Below are positions 54,301-64,000 of a stretch of DNA of 64,000 bases, in pieces. The translations under genes and the position numbers were made by a program. Each line of letters opens with the position of its first letter. Position 1 is the stretch's first letter. The stretch comes from Arabidopsis thaliana (lineage: Eukaryota; Streptophyta; Magnoliopsida; Brassicales; Brassicaceae): assembly GCF_000001735.4 (NCBI RefSeq), contig NC_003076.8:6572001-6636000 (forward strand), read 5' to 3'. Below the pieces are notes generated by a model. That model was not told the origin of the DNA, did no database searches, and saw only the letters and a list, made by a program, of their open reading frames with translations.

Positions 54301-55641
54301 GCTGGACTTATATTTCAGGTCTCTACTGTTCCCAATATTTTCTAAGTTTCTGTACCAATCCAGAGTAATATTGGTGTTAAAGCAATTAAAATATATGTTC
54401 TTGTCGTTTCTGACTAGATCCAAACTGGTAAATTTTTTACTTTTTGACCAATATATACGTTACCCTTAATTTCGTTTTGAATTTCATGTTTCAGCATGCT
54501 GGTGCTCGTGATGAACAAGGAAACCCTATCATTAAGGACTTCTACAGTAGCCCTCTAACTGCAAGGTATATATATGTCCCAATTCCCAAAGAATGATTTG
54601 TCTTTGGTTCTGCTCACTGTTTTCACCAATGCTGTATTTGGCCATATGAATTTGATAGATGCCATTATTAATGTTTTCTCATGCAGTGGTAAGCCCCATG
54701 ATGAGACCATGCTAGCAAAACTTGAAAGCATTTATACTGGCTCAGGTGACCAAGGATCAACGATGGTCAGTCTGATACCTCTGTTGGTACATCTTCCCCT
54801 TCTTTTTTCAGTGCCTAATTCTATCTGTATTTTTATACCAGTTTGCGTTTAACATGGAACAAGGGCTTCCTGTTTTGCCCGAATGGTTATGTTTCAATCG
54901 AGTGACTGGACGTGCCAGGAAAGGCATACACATTGGACCAGCTCGTTTCCTTTTTAGGTATGCTAACTTCCTTTGAGGCATATAATTTTCTTGAGGTCTC
55001 TATTTACCTTTTGGGATTCGAATCATCATTTCTAAAGTTTTATATAGTGTATCTTACCTTGTTCATGTTTATAGTCTGTCTGGTGGACATGTGGTGGGAA
55101 AATTTTCACCTCATGAAGCATTCGTCATCGGTGGAACAAACAGCGTAAGAGGTTACGAAGAGGGCGCTGTAGGATCTGGTCGGTCATATGTAGTTGGTTC
55201 AGGGGAGCTGTCTTTCCCAGTGGTGGGTTTTTCTTTGAACATTCCTAAGATCTCATTTCACAATGGTGTAAAAATCATGACTCTCATTCTTACCCTATTG
55301 TGCAGAGAGGACCGGTCGAAGGCGTCATTTTTACAGATTATGGCACTGATATGGGATCAGGATCCACCGTCCCAGGTACAGACTAGGCTTTCGTTTTTTT
55401 TTTCTCCTTCTGAGCCTTTCCATATATGCTTGTAATAGCTTTAGAATCTCAGGGAACCTTCATCTTTGTTATTTTCTGCCCTTTAGGTGATCCTGCGGGG
55501 GCAAGACTGAAGCCCGGAAGCGGTTATGGATATGGTTTAGGGGTGCGTGTTGATTCCCCGTTGGGGCCGCTACGCCTTGAATATGCCTTCAACGATCAAC
55601 ATGCGGGAAGGTTTCACTTTGGGGTTGGTCTGCGGAACTAA
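51323..55641 (+). CDS. OEP80: Outer envelope protein OEP80 (Omp85/Toc75-V)
   Basis: Beta-barrel protein of the chloroplast outer envelope, Omp85 (BamA/Toc75) family, essential for plastid biogenesis and thought to insert other barrel proteins. ATG 51323 reads [20 protein letters not shown]; the frame is open a little further upstream but without ATG. Exon 1 runs to about 52030 and encodes a Ser/basic N-terminal extension, then the POTRA region ([36 protein letters not shown]). Later exons give further POTRA units ([51 protein letters not shown]) and the barrel. The barrel carries the conserved loop-6 motif [20 protein letters not shown] and ends [15 protein letters not shown], the usual Omp85 C-terminal strand. 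About 732 residues. Locus from memory AT5G19620. Confidence 0.95.
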
Positions 55642-56146
55642 ATTTTCCTGTTTCTTTTTTAGATTCGATAAGTGTTTTGTCGGCCTTTGTCGCACATTCA
55701 TCTAGATGATGCTTGTCTATTTTGATAATTTATATCATCTTATGTAACTCACTGTTTTGTGAGTGGTTTGTGCATGGAGAGAGATGTCGCGTATGAATGC
55801 TTTTCATGTAGATGATTTTCATTTTACCAAACTCCCAGTTAAAATTATTAATAGAACCAAGATTAGGATTTTTATTCTTCATCCTAGTATGAACCTGATT
55901 TGTCTCCTTAGGATGTCACATGATCGTGAGCAAACTCTTCTCGATGCAATTGCAAAGCTTGAAGAAATGTCCGATAGAGTGATAATAACTCAACATATGA
56001 AAACAAGTCTTTTAGTGCGTAGTGTACAGGGACATCAAACTCCTATCGTGCTAGTAAAGATTTATCCAAGTAATTTCCGGACATACACCAACGTAGTTCG
56101 ACGAGGATGTAATAATCCCCTAAGGTCTATCTTTTCATGTGGTATT
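55642..56146. other. Convergent 3' spacer with one doubtful short frame
   Basis: Interval between the ends of OEP80 and the alpha/beta hydrolase gene. It contains an 81-codon plus-strand frame (55913-56158) preceded by an acceptor-like CTCCTTAG. I cannot assign it to any family, so it is not called as a gene. Confidence 0.5.
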
Positions 56147-57937
56147 TTACAGGGATGAAATAAATTTACATATAATATCGGTCACCTGAGAATCATATTC
56201 AGGTCCTTCCATCTGGAAATGACTAACGCCTTCAATGAGGTGTGTTTCAGTGCGTCCGACTGCAGATTTCAGCTTCTTCTTTAGCTGGCTAACGCTAGTG
56301 AACCCGTCTTGTGTTCCCATTACGAAGAGTTTGGGTTTAGGGGATGAGAGAATGGCCTTGTGGTGTCGCCCAAAGAGAATCGAGGCCATTAGGCCAAATG
56401 GGTATCCCAAACTCACATATCCCACCACTTGCTCTACTTGCTCCACCGCTGATCCTGCGATTGGTGCACCTGCCAAAGAGTCAAAACTTCAATTATTTTT
56501 CCTTTAACCAATATAAAGAAGTTGGCATGAGATATCAAATTTGTCTCAGAATATTCATTTGAAAAGTAATGTGATCACTTCATCCATTAAACACGTCATA
56601 TCAGAAAGTTAGTCGGTCACTATGATCAGTATAGGTAAGAGATGTGTTAGATGCTGTAGTATTTTATCTACAAATTTCTTATTTGCTATTGGTTCTATGC
56701 TCAGCAAGAAATTATGGAAAATACATTATGTGTAACAAACACGCAAAGAGATGCAAGTATACCAATAAAAGGGGGCACTGAAAGCAATCCTAGAAGAACT
56801 GATACGTTCATAGTCTTTAAAAAACTCCTGAAAGGACTCATATATCATCAATTGCAGTTTTGCAAATATGTGTAAGGGACATCAAAACAGAATTATGACA
56901 CACAAACAAGAAACAGAGTTATCTCGGTAGATAAGAAGAACAAACGAGAATTTCCTTTGGGAGACTGTAACATCTGATAAAGTCTACCTCAAAACCACCT
57001 AGACACTCTAAATTGACTCTGTTCAATGTTAAAACAATGCTAATCTTCTTCTTTCCACAGTGGATTGAACTTTCTTACTCCATTCTCATCTTATCAGACC
57101 ATCACTATACTCAAACATGGAACGTCAATTACATCAACTAAAACCACTTAGAGATACACGAGAGAGAAAACCTGGAACTTAACATGACCAACACCAAACC
57201 GGAACAAAGTTATCTCAGCTGATAATATCAACTAAATGAGCAAACAAAAGAGCATAAGCATAAACCTAAAACCAATTATTCTGTGTCACCAATCCGTTGT
57301 AATGTTAATGAGAAGTGAATAAGCAGCAAAAGGGTCACATTTTATCTTAAAAACCAACAGATCAAACACAAATTTTAACATAAAGCAATGCCCAGAATCT
57401 GTATACGAATCCATATACTGAATTCGAAATCAACTGTTACAGATCAACTTGTAAGAAGCAATTACCAGATCAAAAACATCAGACTTTAACTTGCAATCAA
57501 ATTCAAACTAAAACCAGATCAACAACGAAAGGAGCAACAAAATCAAAACTTGAATGGCATAGAAGAACCTTACCAGCAGAAGAACCCACGAGCAGGATCC
57601 TATGAGCATCAACATTCTGACAAAGCCACCGACAAACAGCGACCACATCCTTGACCTCAGCAAAGCCGGTAAGAGTAGCTCTTCCGGTGGATTTTCCGGC
57701 ACCTCTCGTATCGAAAGTGACAGACTTGAAACCCTTAGAGGCCAATTCAGAAGCTATGCCTTTGAGCAGAGCTTGACAACCACCCAAGAGCGAGAACGGG
57801 TGGACCAATACTATCACCAGATTCTCATCGTCGCTGACTTCTTCTCCTTCGTTTCTGGGTTTGAAGATTCTCGTGTGAAGCTTCACCCCTTCTTCTGAAT
57901 CAACGCTACACGATTCCACTATAAAGTTTGACGACAT
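56147..57937 (-). CDS. Small alpha/beta hydrolase family protein
   Basis: Two exons (57574-57937 and 56147-56469) separated by a 1.1-kb intron give 228 residues. ATG 57937-57935 starts MSSNFIVESCSVDSEEGVKL; there is no signal or transit peptide, so it is likely cytosolic. Alpha/beta hydrolase marks: strand-loop VIVLVHPFSLLGG (oxyanion region), FDTRGAGKSTG, and the nucleophile elbow VGSSAGAPIAG built exactly across the splice (Ser in GSSAG). The acid residue is in KPKLFVMGTQDGFTS and the His in IEGVSHFQMEGPEY. The catalytic triad therefore appears complete. The size is small, as in bacterial YfhR-like or carboxylesterase-like members. The substrate is unknown. Locus from memory AT5G19630. Confidence 0.88.
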
Positions 57938-58049
57938 TTTAGGAGAGACGACGAATGAACAAGTAAGGAACTTTTTTGTTTTACACTTCTTCCAGAGTTA
58001 TTAATATGTTGATAACCACTACTCCACTAGCACGAAGCCAAAATTTTCT

Positions 58050-58110
<61 letters not shown>

Positions 58111-58709
58111 TTACTAATACTTGCAAAAAAAGTTCTTTACTTTTAAAAATCAATATATTTATATAGTAATAATTGGCTAATAAATTTATATATTTCAAAA
58201 TAAGATTTTAAAAATTATCCACAAAATAAAATCAACGGTTAGAAGTTCTACTCAATGTTAATACTCTTCATTACGGTGTGCTTTTGGACCATGTTTGGTT
58301 TTAAATAATTCTTGTAAAATTATACTTGTGGGGCTTTTGTTTATTTTAGCCCATGTTTATTGGTTCAGTTTAATAATATCAGACACTTGTGAAAAAAATA
58401 AAGATTATAAAAAATTTTAATTAAAAAAAATATTCGATAATATATCTCATATATAAATTTCTTATTTGATATTTTTCTGTTGAAGTGATGATTTCATATG
58501 TCATAAATTATATTGTAAGAAAATGTGCATATTAGTTATTTCATATTCGCAGTTCAAAATTATATACTTATTAAGATAACCCTTTTTGATATTATCATAA
58601 AACAAAAATATATTTGGTTTTCTATTTTTGTTTGAATTGTATATGATCAGAATGGCGTTTTTTTGTTTGTTCAATAATAATTTTATTAAGTCACCACCAT
58701 ATTGACTAA
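57938..58709. other. Hydrolase promoter region and AT-rich spacer
   Basis: Upstream region of the hydrolase gene on the minus strand, then very AT-rich DNA up to the mobile element. It contains a 57-bp (TA)n tract at 58052-58108, only about 115 bp from the hydrolase start codon. Confidence 0.55.
58052..58108. repeat. (TA)n microsatellite
   Basis: About 57 bp of uninterrupted AT/TA repeat in the promoter-side DNA of the alpha/beta hydrolase gene. Confidence 0.92.
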
Positions 58710-58718
58710 TTAAAAAAT
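58710..58718 (+). repeat. Target site duplication of the outer element, left copy
   Basis: TTAAAAAAT, 9 bp, immediately before the element end GGGATTGTGAC. The same 9 bp follows the other end at 63472-63480. Nine bp is the classic Mutator-superfamily duplication length. Confidence 0.88.
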
Positions 58719-60968
58719 GGGATTGTGACACGTTTAGGCACTTTTTGATAATATTATTCTTTTTGAGACACTTATGAGAGAGTGAGCACTTTGCCATCTT
58801 TTTGAGAGAAAATTGGACCAATTTACCCCTAAAGTAGTGATTACGCAATAATTTTAACTCATTATTGTTGAGATCGTGTGGGTGAGAAATTTTCTTCTTT
58901 TTATCATCTCTCTCTTCCATATTCTTTTGTTTTTCATCATTTTCAATTCTCTCTTTCAAAATCATTGTTGTTCTCTATAATTCTTACAAAATCATGGTCG
59001 TTCCCATTAATTTTCTCTCCTTTCCATAAGAAATCACCAATCTTCATTATACCATATATAATCTCCTCATAAACTTTCGATTTGTCGTCTCCTCATAATC
59101 TCTTCATAATCTCCAAGTTTGAGATCCACGACAACAAACCCAGGAAGAAGATGATCATCATCCTTGCGATTCTCAGAATCCTCTAACAATAAGTTTCTTT
59201 GTTATTGTCTCTACTGATTTTTTCTGTTTATATCACCGTGAAATTCTAGATATTACGATGTTACAGAGATTAGAGGTCTTTGTTCATCGTGAATTTACTT
59301 GCGATTAAATCGAACAATTAGTGGATTAGGCTTTTATAGTTTGCTAGTCATGTTTTTTCTGAAAATATTGAAGTTATGGGTTTAATTTATTTGAAAACTG
59401 ATAGAGAAGCCCAAGTTGATATATCGAACGTTGATGGATGTGTTTGGTAAATCTTTGTTCGTGGATAAAAGTGTGTTTGTAGCTCGCTCTGCTTTTGTTA
59501 TTGGTATGTGCATTATGGATGGCTTATTATGGATTGTGAATTATGGATTGTTATGGTGAGATTTGTGAATCTTTTCATGTTTGATTAATAGGTGAACAAT
59601 CCCAAAAACAAGCTATATGTGGTGATTTTGTTACAATGATGTCCATATTAATTGGTGGTTACAGAACACTTGCTGCAAAGGCTACAGAACAGTGGCTGAA
59701 AAGCGGTGGATAGAGGACATTGACGAGTGTCCAAAAAATCAAGTCCAAATGGTCACCTAGTAACTCACATGTCGTTTCATATCAATGCACAAATTTAGAC
59801 ATGAACAGTAATCGTCGATAAAAAATTGTTGAGCTTTTGGGGTTCTTCCTCTATTTAACTTTTAGAGGTTCACTTCTCTTACATCTCTCATTTCTCATTA
59901 ATGCTTTGCTTAACTCACTCATTTTAACACAAGCACAAAAAGAACCTTCACTCTCTTTCTCTCTAGTCTTTGGTTAGTTTCTTGTTTTGACACGAAGACA
60001 TAAAACGATTAGTAAGAGAGAGAAAAGAGAAAACATTAGTTGTCAACATTTTTGTATTGGATCTAAAGATAAATTCTTATAACAAGACATACACACATTT
60101 GTGGATGGTTATAATTGTTAAATCCAACTTTTAATTTTACTGAAATTACAGAAGATCTCTACAAGGTCTCAAAGGCTCACGTTGTATCCATGAAGCTAAA
60201 GTTCATGAACCAAAATTAGCAAAGGCTGTCCACAACACTGACTGTCATTATGATGTGTGTCCATATATCCAACGTTTTATGGTAGAGTTTATATAGTATA
60301 GTATGTGAATGTATTAACCTTGTGGATGTAATTGTATGGTTAATTTTGTTCATTTAATAAGATTAACCAAATTAATTGGTCATGGTTTCCAAAATAATCT
60401 CGAATCCTTTGTAAAAAAAAACTAATCTGCGAAATATAAGTGAAGAGAATCAGAGCTAGATCCACGTTTGAGAGGATAACGTCCTCTTGACGGAGATATG
60501 ATTGTTGGAGCGGCAAAAAGATAGGGTCTAGAACTTCGAGAGAAAGAGAGAAACGTAACTTGCCCAAGTGGTTACAATTTTGATGCGGTTGTTGAAATTC
60601 GGGAGAGGCTTCACGATCATGGAATCGAAATCGAAAGAGAGAATGTCGATAGCGTTGTTGTAATTTTCGAGGAAACTTCTGACGGAAATTCTGTGACCGG
60701 AGACTTTCACATGTTTTGGAATCGGATCCAGCAGACAAAGGTGGATTTGAGAATATATTTGAAAAAGATCTCGAGAGAGAAAGAAGAAGAGAAGCAATAG
60801 ATTGTTGAGAGATAAGGAAGATGATGATAAACCTTAAGAGATTCAATTTTGAATATTAAGAGTGTCCTAAAAGATTGGATTTTTATTCTGGAAAGAGAGA
60901 TGAAGAACAAGAGAGGCCAAAATTGTTTTTGTATTCCTAAAAAAAAAGATAACGAAGAGATATTACTA
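58719..60968 (+). repeat. Inverted repeat, left arm (2250 bp)
   Basis: Reverse complement of 61091-63340, pairing position x with 122059 minus x and needing no net insertion or deletion over 2250 bp. In the parts compared by eye only one mismatch was found (58738 versus 63321). Confidence 0.93.
60960..60968 (+). repeat. Target site duplication of the inner element, left copy
   Basis: ATATTACTA, 9 bp, abuts the inner element end GAGAATATTACG at 60969. The second copy is at 63341-63349. The intact target, ATATTACTAAGCAAAGG, can be read in reverse complement inside the inner copy itself (about 61083-61099). Confidence 0.9.
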
Positions 60969-63340
60969 GAGAATATTACGTGTTGAGGCACTTTTCTGAA
61001 AGTTTAGCCGTAATTAGGCACTTCACAATCATTAGACACTTTTTTGATGTGAATTGACATCACTACCCTTTAACTATCTCTTCCTTTGCTTAGTAATATC
61101 TCTTCGTTATCTTTTTTTTTAGGAATACAAAAACAATTTTGGCCTCTCTTGTTCTTCATCTCTCTTTCCAGAATAAAAATCCAATCTTTTAGGACACTCT
61201 TAATATTCAAAATTGAATCTCTTAAGGTTTATCATCATCTTCCTTATCTCTCAACAATCTATTGCTTCTCTTCTTCTTTCTCTCTCGAGATCTTTTTCAA
61301 ATATATTCTCAAATCCACCTTTGTCTGCTGGATCCGATTCCAAAACATGTGAAAGTCTCCGGTCACAGAATTTCCGTCAGAAGTTTCCTCGAAAATTACA
61401 ACAACGCTATCGACATTCTCTCTTTCGATTTCGATTCCATGATCGTGAAGCCTCTCCCGAATTTCAACAACCGCATCAAAATTGTAACCACTTGGGCAAG
61501 TTACGTTTCTCTCTTTCTCTCGAAGTTCTAGACCCTATCTTTTTGCCGCTCCAACAATCATATCTCCGTCAAGAGGACGTTATCCTCTCAAACGTGGATC
61601 TAGCTCTGATTCTCTTCACTTATATTTCGCAGATTAGTTTTTTTTTACAAAGGATTCGAGATTATTTTGGAAACCATGACCAATTAATTTGGTTAATCTT
61701 ATTAAATGAACAAAATTAACCATACAATTACATCCACAAGGTTAATACATTCACATACTATACTATATAAACTCTACCATAAAACGTTGGATATATGGAC
61801 ACACATCATAATGACAGTCAGTGTTGTGGACAGCCTTTGCTAATTTTGGTTCATGAACTTTAGCTTCATGGATACAACGTGAGCCTTTGAGACCTTGTAG
61901 AGATCTTCTGTAATTTCAGTAAAATTAAAAGTTGGATTTAACAATTATAACCATCCACAAATGTGTGTATGTCTTGTTATAAGAATTTATCTTTAGATCC
62001 AATACAAAAATGTTGACAACTAATGTTTTCTCTTTTCTCTCTCTTACTAATCGTTTTATGTCTTCGTGTCAAAACAAGAAACTAACCAAAGACTAGAGAG
62101 AAAGAGAGTGAAGGTTCTTTTTGTGCTTGTGTTAAAATGAGTGAGTTAAGCAAAGCATTAATGAGAAATGAGAGATGTAAGAGAAGTGAACCTCTAAAAG
62201 TTAAATAGAGGAAGAACCCCAAAAGCTCAACAATTTTTTATCGACGATTACTGTTCATGTCTAAATTTGTGCATTGATATGAAACGACATGTGAGTTACT
62301 AGGTGACCATTTGGACTTGATTTTTTGGACACTCGTCAATGTCCTCTATCCACCGCTTTTCAGCCACTGTTCTGTAGCCTTTGCAGCAAGTGTTCTGTAA
62401 CCACCAATTAATATGGACATCATTGTAACAAAATCACCACATATAGCTTGTTTTTGGGATTGTTCACCTATTAATCAAACATGAAAAGATTCACAAATCT
62501 CACCATAACAATCCATAATTCACAATCCATAATAAGCCATCCATAATGCACATACCAATAACAAAAGCAGAGCGAGCTACAAACACACTTTTATCCACGA
62601 ACAAAGATTTACCAAACACATCCATCAACGTTCGATATATCAACTTGGGCTTCTCTATCAGTTTTCAAATAAATTAAACCCATAACTTCAATATTTTCAG
62701 AAAAAACATGACTAGCAAACTATAAAAGCCTAATCCACTAATTGTTCGATTTAATCGCAAGTAAATTCACGATGAACAAAGACCTCTAATCTCTGTAACA
62801 TCGTAATATCTAGAATTTTACGGTGATATAAACAGAAAAAATCAGTAGAGACAATAACAAAGAAACTTATTGTTAGAGGATTCTGAGAATCGCAAGGATG
62901 ATGATCATCTTCTTCCTGGGTTTGTTGTCGTGGATCTCAAACTTGGAGATTATGAAGAGATTATGAGGAGACGACAAATCGAAAGTTTATGAGGAGATTA
63001 TATATGGTATAATGAAGATTGGTGATTTCTTATGGAAAGGAGAGAAAATTAATGGGAACGACCATGATTTTGTAAGAATTATAGAGAACAACAATGATTT
63101 TGAAAGAGAGAATTGAAAATGATGAAAAACAAAAGAATATGGAAGAGAGAGATGATAAAAAGAAGAAAATTTCTCACCCACACGATCTCAACAATAATGA
63201 GTTAAAATTATTGCGTAATCACTACTTTAGGGGTAAATTGGTCCAATTTTCTCTCAAAAAGATGGCAAAGTGCTCACTCTCTCATAAGTGTCTCAAAAAG
63301 AATAATATTATCAAAAAGTGTCTAAACGTGTCACAATCCC
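60969..63340 (+). mobile_element. Non-autonomous Mutator-like element (inner copy), complete
   Basis: Complete 2372-bp copy, from GAGAATATTACG at 60969 to CACAATCCC at 63340, flanked by the 9-bp duplication ATATTACTA. Its length equals the joined outer copy exactly. It lies in reverse orientation inside the outer copy, which makes the whole locus a palindrome. Internally it has CT-rich leader-like stretches and two overlapping frames starting at 61213 and 61262. Those frames could be pieces captured from a host gene, but I recognise no family and no transposase. Near-identity of the copies indicates recent movement. Confidence 0.9.
61091..63340 (-). repeat. Inverted repeat, right arm (2250 bp)
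   Basis: Partner of 58719-60968. The arms are separated by only 122 bp (60969-61090), which is itself the reverse complement of 63350-63471. Confidence 0.93.
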
Positions 63341-63349
63341 ATATTACTA
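63341..63349 (+). repeat. Target site duplication of the inner element, right copy
   Basis: ATATTACTA directly after the inner element end CAATCCC, identical to 60960-60968. Confidence 0.9.
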
Positions 63350-63471
63350 AGCAAAGGAAGAGATAGTTAAAGGGTAGTGATGTCAATTCACATCAAAAAA
63401 GTGTCTAATGATTGTGAAGTGCCTAATTACGGCTAAACTTTCAGAAAAGTGCCTCAACACGTAATATTCTC

Positions 63472-63480
63472 TTAAAAAAT
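63472..63480 (+). repeat. Target site duplication of the outer element, right copy
   Basis: TTAAAAAAT directly after the element end AATATTCTC, identical to 58710-58718. Confidence 0.88.
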
Positions 63481-64000
63481 TGTTTGCTTGTCCTTTTTAT
63501 GTCAACCTCTTATAAATTCTTTCTGAAGAGTGAATTGGACCTTGACTCAATCAATCCTCCTTTTTCTGCCAATAAATTGGGTCAATTTGCTCAAAGATCT
63601 ACTAATATCCTCCTCTCTTTTTTCCTACAATTCAAAGACGAAAAAACGTTTGGTTAATAATTTTCCTAGAAAGGAAGAAGTCTTTTGTTCGAATATTCCC
63701 GGGGTAAAAGGAGAGTGAAGTTTACTCTCTCTAATCAAAAAAAAAAAAAAAAAAGAAGTCTATCGTTAATTAAAAAAAAAATGAAGAAGAAGTCTATTGT
63801 CCAACAAACTCGAAGCTTTTACTCCCTTAATTTCTCAAGGTAAGTAATATTTTGTAGGGCCAGTAACACAAAACAATTGCAACAACTAGATTAGGGCTCT
63901 AACTTCTCATGATAACTATACAAGAACGAGCCAGCTTCTTATATTAGTTAAGCTCTATTGCTAGATTCACTTGTATCTCTCTCTGTTTCTTTGAGTTTAA
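63481..64000. other. Intergenic DNA to the window end
   Basis: Unique AT-rich DNA with an A tract near 63737-63754. The last 100 bp are CT-rich, like a plant 5' leader, so a plus-strand gene may begin just beyond the window. No coding exon can be supported here. Confidence 0.4.

Larger units (their letters stand above)
58719..63471 (-). mobile_element. Non-autonomous Mutator-like element (outer copy) split by an inverted self-copy
   Basis: The outer element is 58719-60968 plus 63350-63471, 2372 bp when joined, flanked by the 9-bp duplication TTAAAAAAT. Its two ends form an imperfect terminal inverted repeat. Outermost 27 bases: GGGATTGTGACACGTTTAGG then CACTTTT on the left, and GAGAATATTACGTGTTGAGG then CACTTTT on the right read inward; 20 of 27 match. 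The element is interrupted 122 bp from its right end by a second copy of itself in the opposite orientation. No transposase is encoded, so it depends on enzymes supplied elsewhere. The 9-bp duplication and weak ends fit Mutator-like elements, perhaps the VANDAL-type group; that sub-assignment is inference. Short internal frames match nothing I recognise. Confidence 0.88.

Noticed and set aside
58501..58965. 154-codon minus-strand frame across the left edge of the mobile element
   Set aside because: It runs from unique AT-rich DNA into the element, is Lys/Asn-rich from AT bias, and its mirror copy at 63094-63366 ends differently. It is chance, not a gene.
58719..63471. Simple foldback transposon or post-insertion inverted duplication
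   Set aside because: The 9-bp duplication ATATTACTA around the inner copy, equal copy lengths and an intact target sequence inside the copy fit nested self-insertion better than any duplication model.

Overview
The window is nuclear DNA of a flowering plant: AT-rich, with many short GT-AG introns and compact genes. The proteins match Arabidopsis thaliana, and the gene order is the one I remember for chromosome 5 from about AT5G19480 to AT5G19630. Locus numbers are from memory; gene calls rest on the translated exons.

Layout from left to right. 1-11 kb: the 3' end of a Mediator MED19 gene, eIF2B gamma (-), an NC2-alpha-like histone-fold protein (-), a plastid-targeted aromatic amino acid permease-like protein (+), and translation elongation factor 1-beta (-). 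11-19 kb: MSL9 mechanosensitive channel (+), convergent with ACL5 thermospermine synthase (-). 19-24 kb: a gene-poor stretch with small tandem duplications. 24-35 kb: a TraB-like plastid protein, cytosolic aspartate aminotransferase ASP2, ROPGEF10 and a TMEM234-like membrane protein, all (+). 35-50 kb: a glyoxal-oxidase-like secreted protein, a DUF538 protein, sulfate transporter SULTR3;5 and ARF-GEF GNL2, all (-). 51-58 kb: OEP80 (+), the Omp85 protein of the plastid outer envelope, and a small alpha/beta hydrolase (-). The genes are independent housekeeping or developmental genes, not a pathway cluster. No tRNA, rRNA or CRISPR signal was seen.

The most striking structure is at 58719-63471: a 4.75-kb near-perfect palindrome. 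It resolves base by base into two non-autonomous Mutator-like elements of equal length (2372 bp). The inner copy (60969-63340) inserted in inverted orientation into its own sister copy, 122 bp from that copy's end. It made a 9-bp target duplication ATATTACTA, and the outer copy is itself flanked by the 9-bp duplication TTAAAAAAT. The result is a natural 2.25-kb inverted repeat with a 122-bp loop, so young that I found only one mismatch between the arms. It is a strong candidate source of hairpin RNA and small RNAs against its own family and against any host sequence it has captured.
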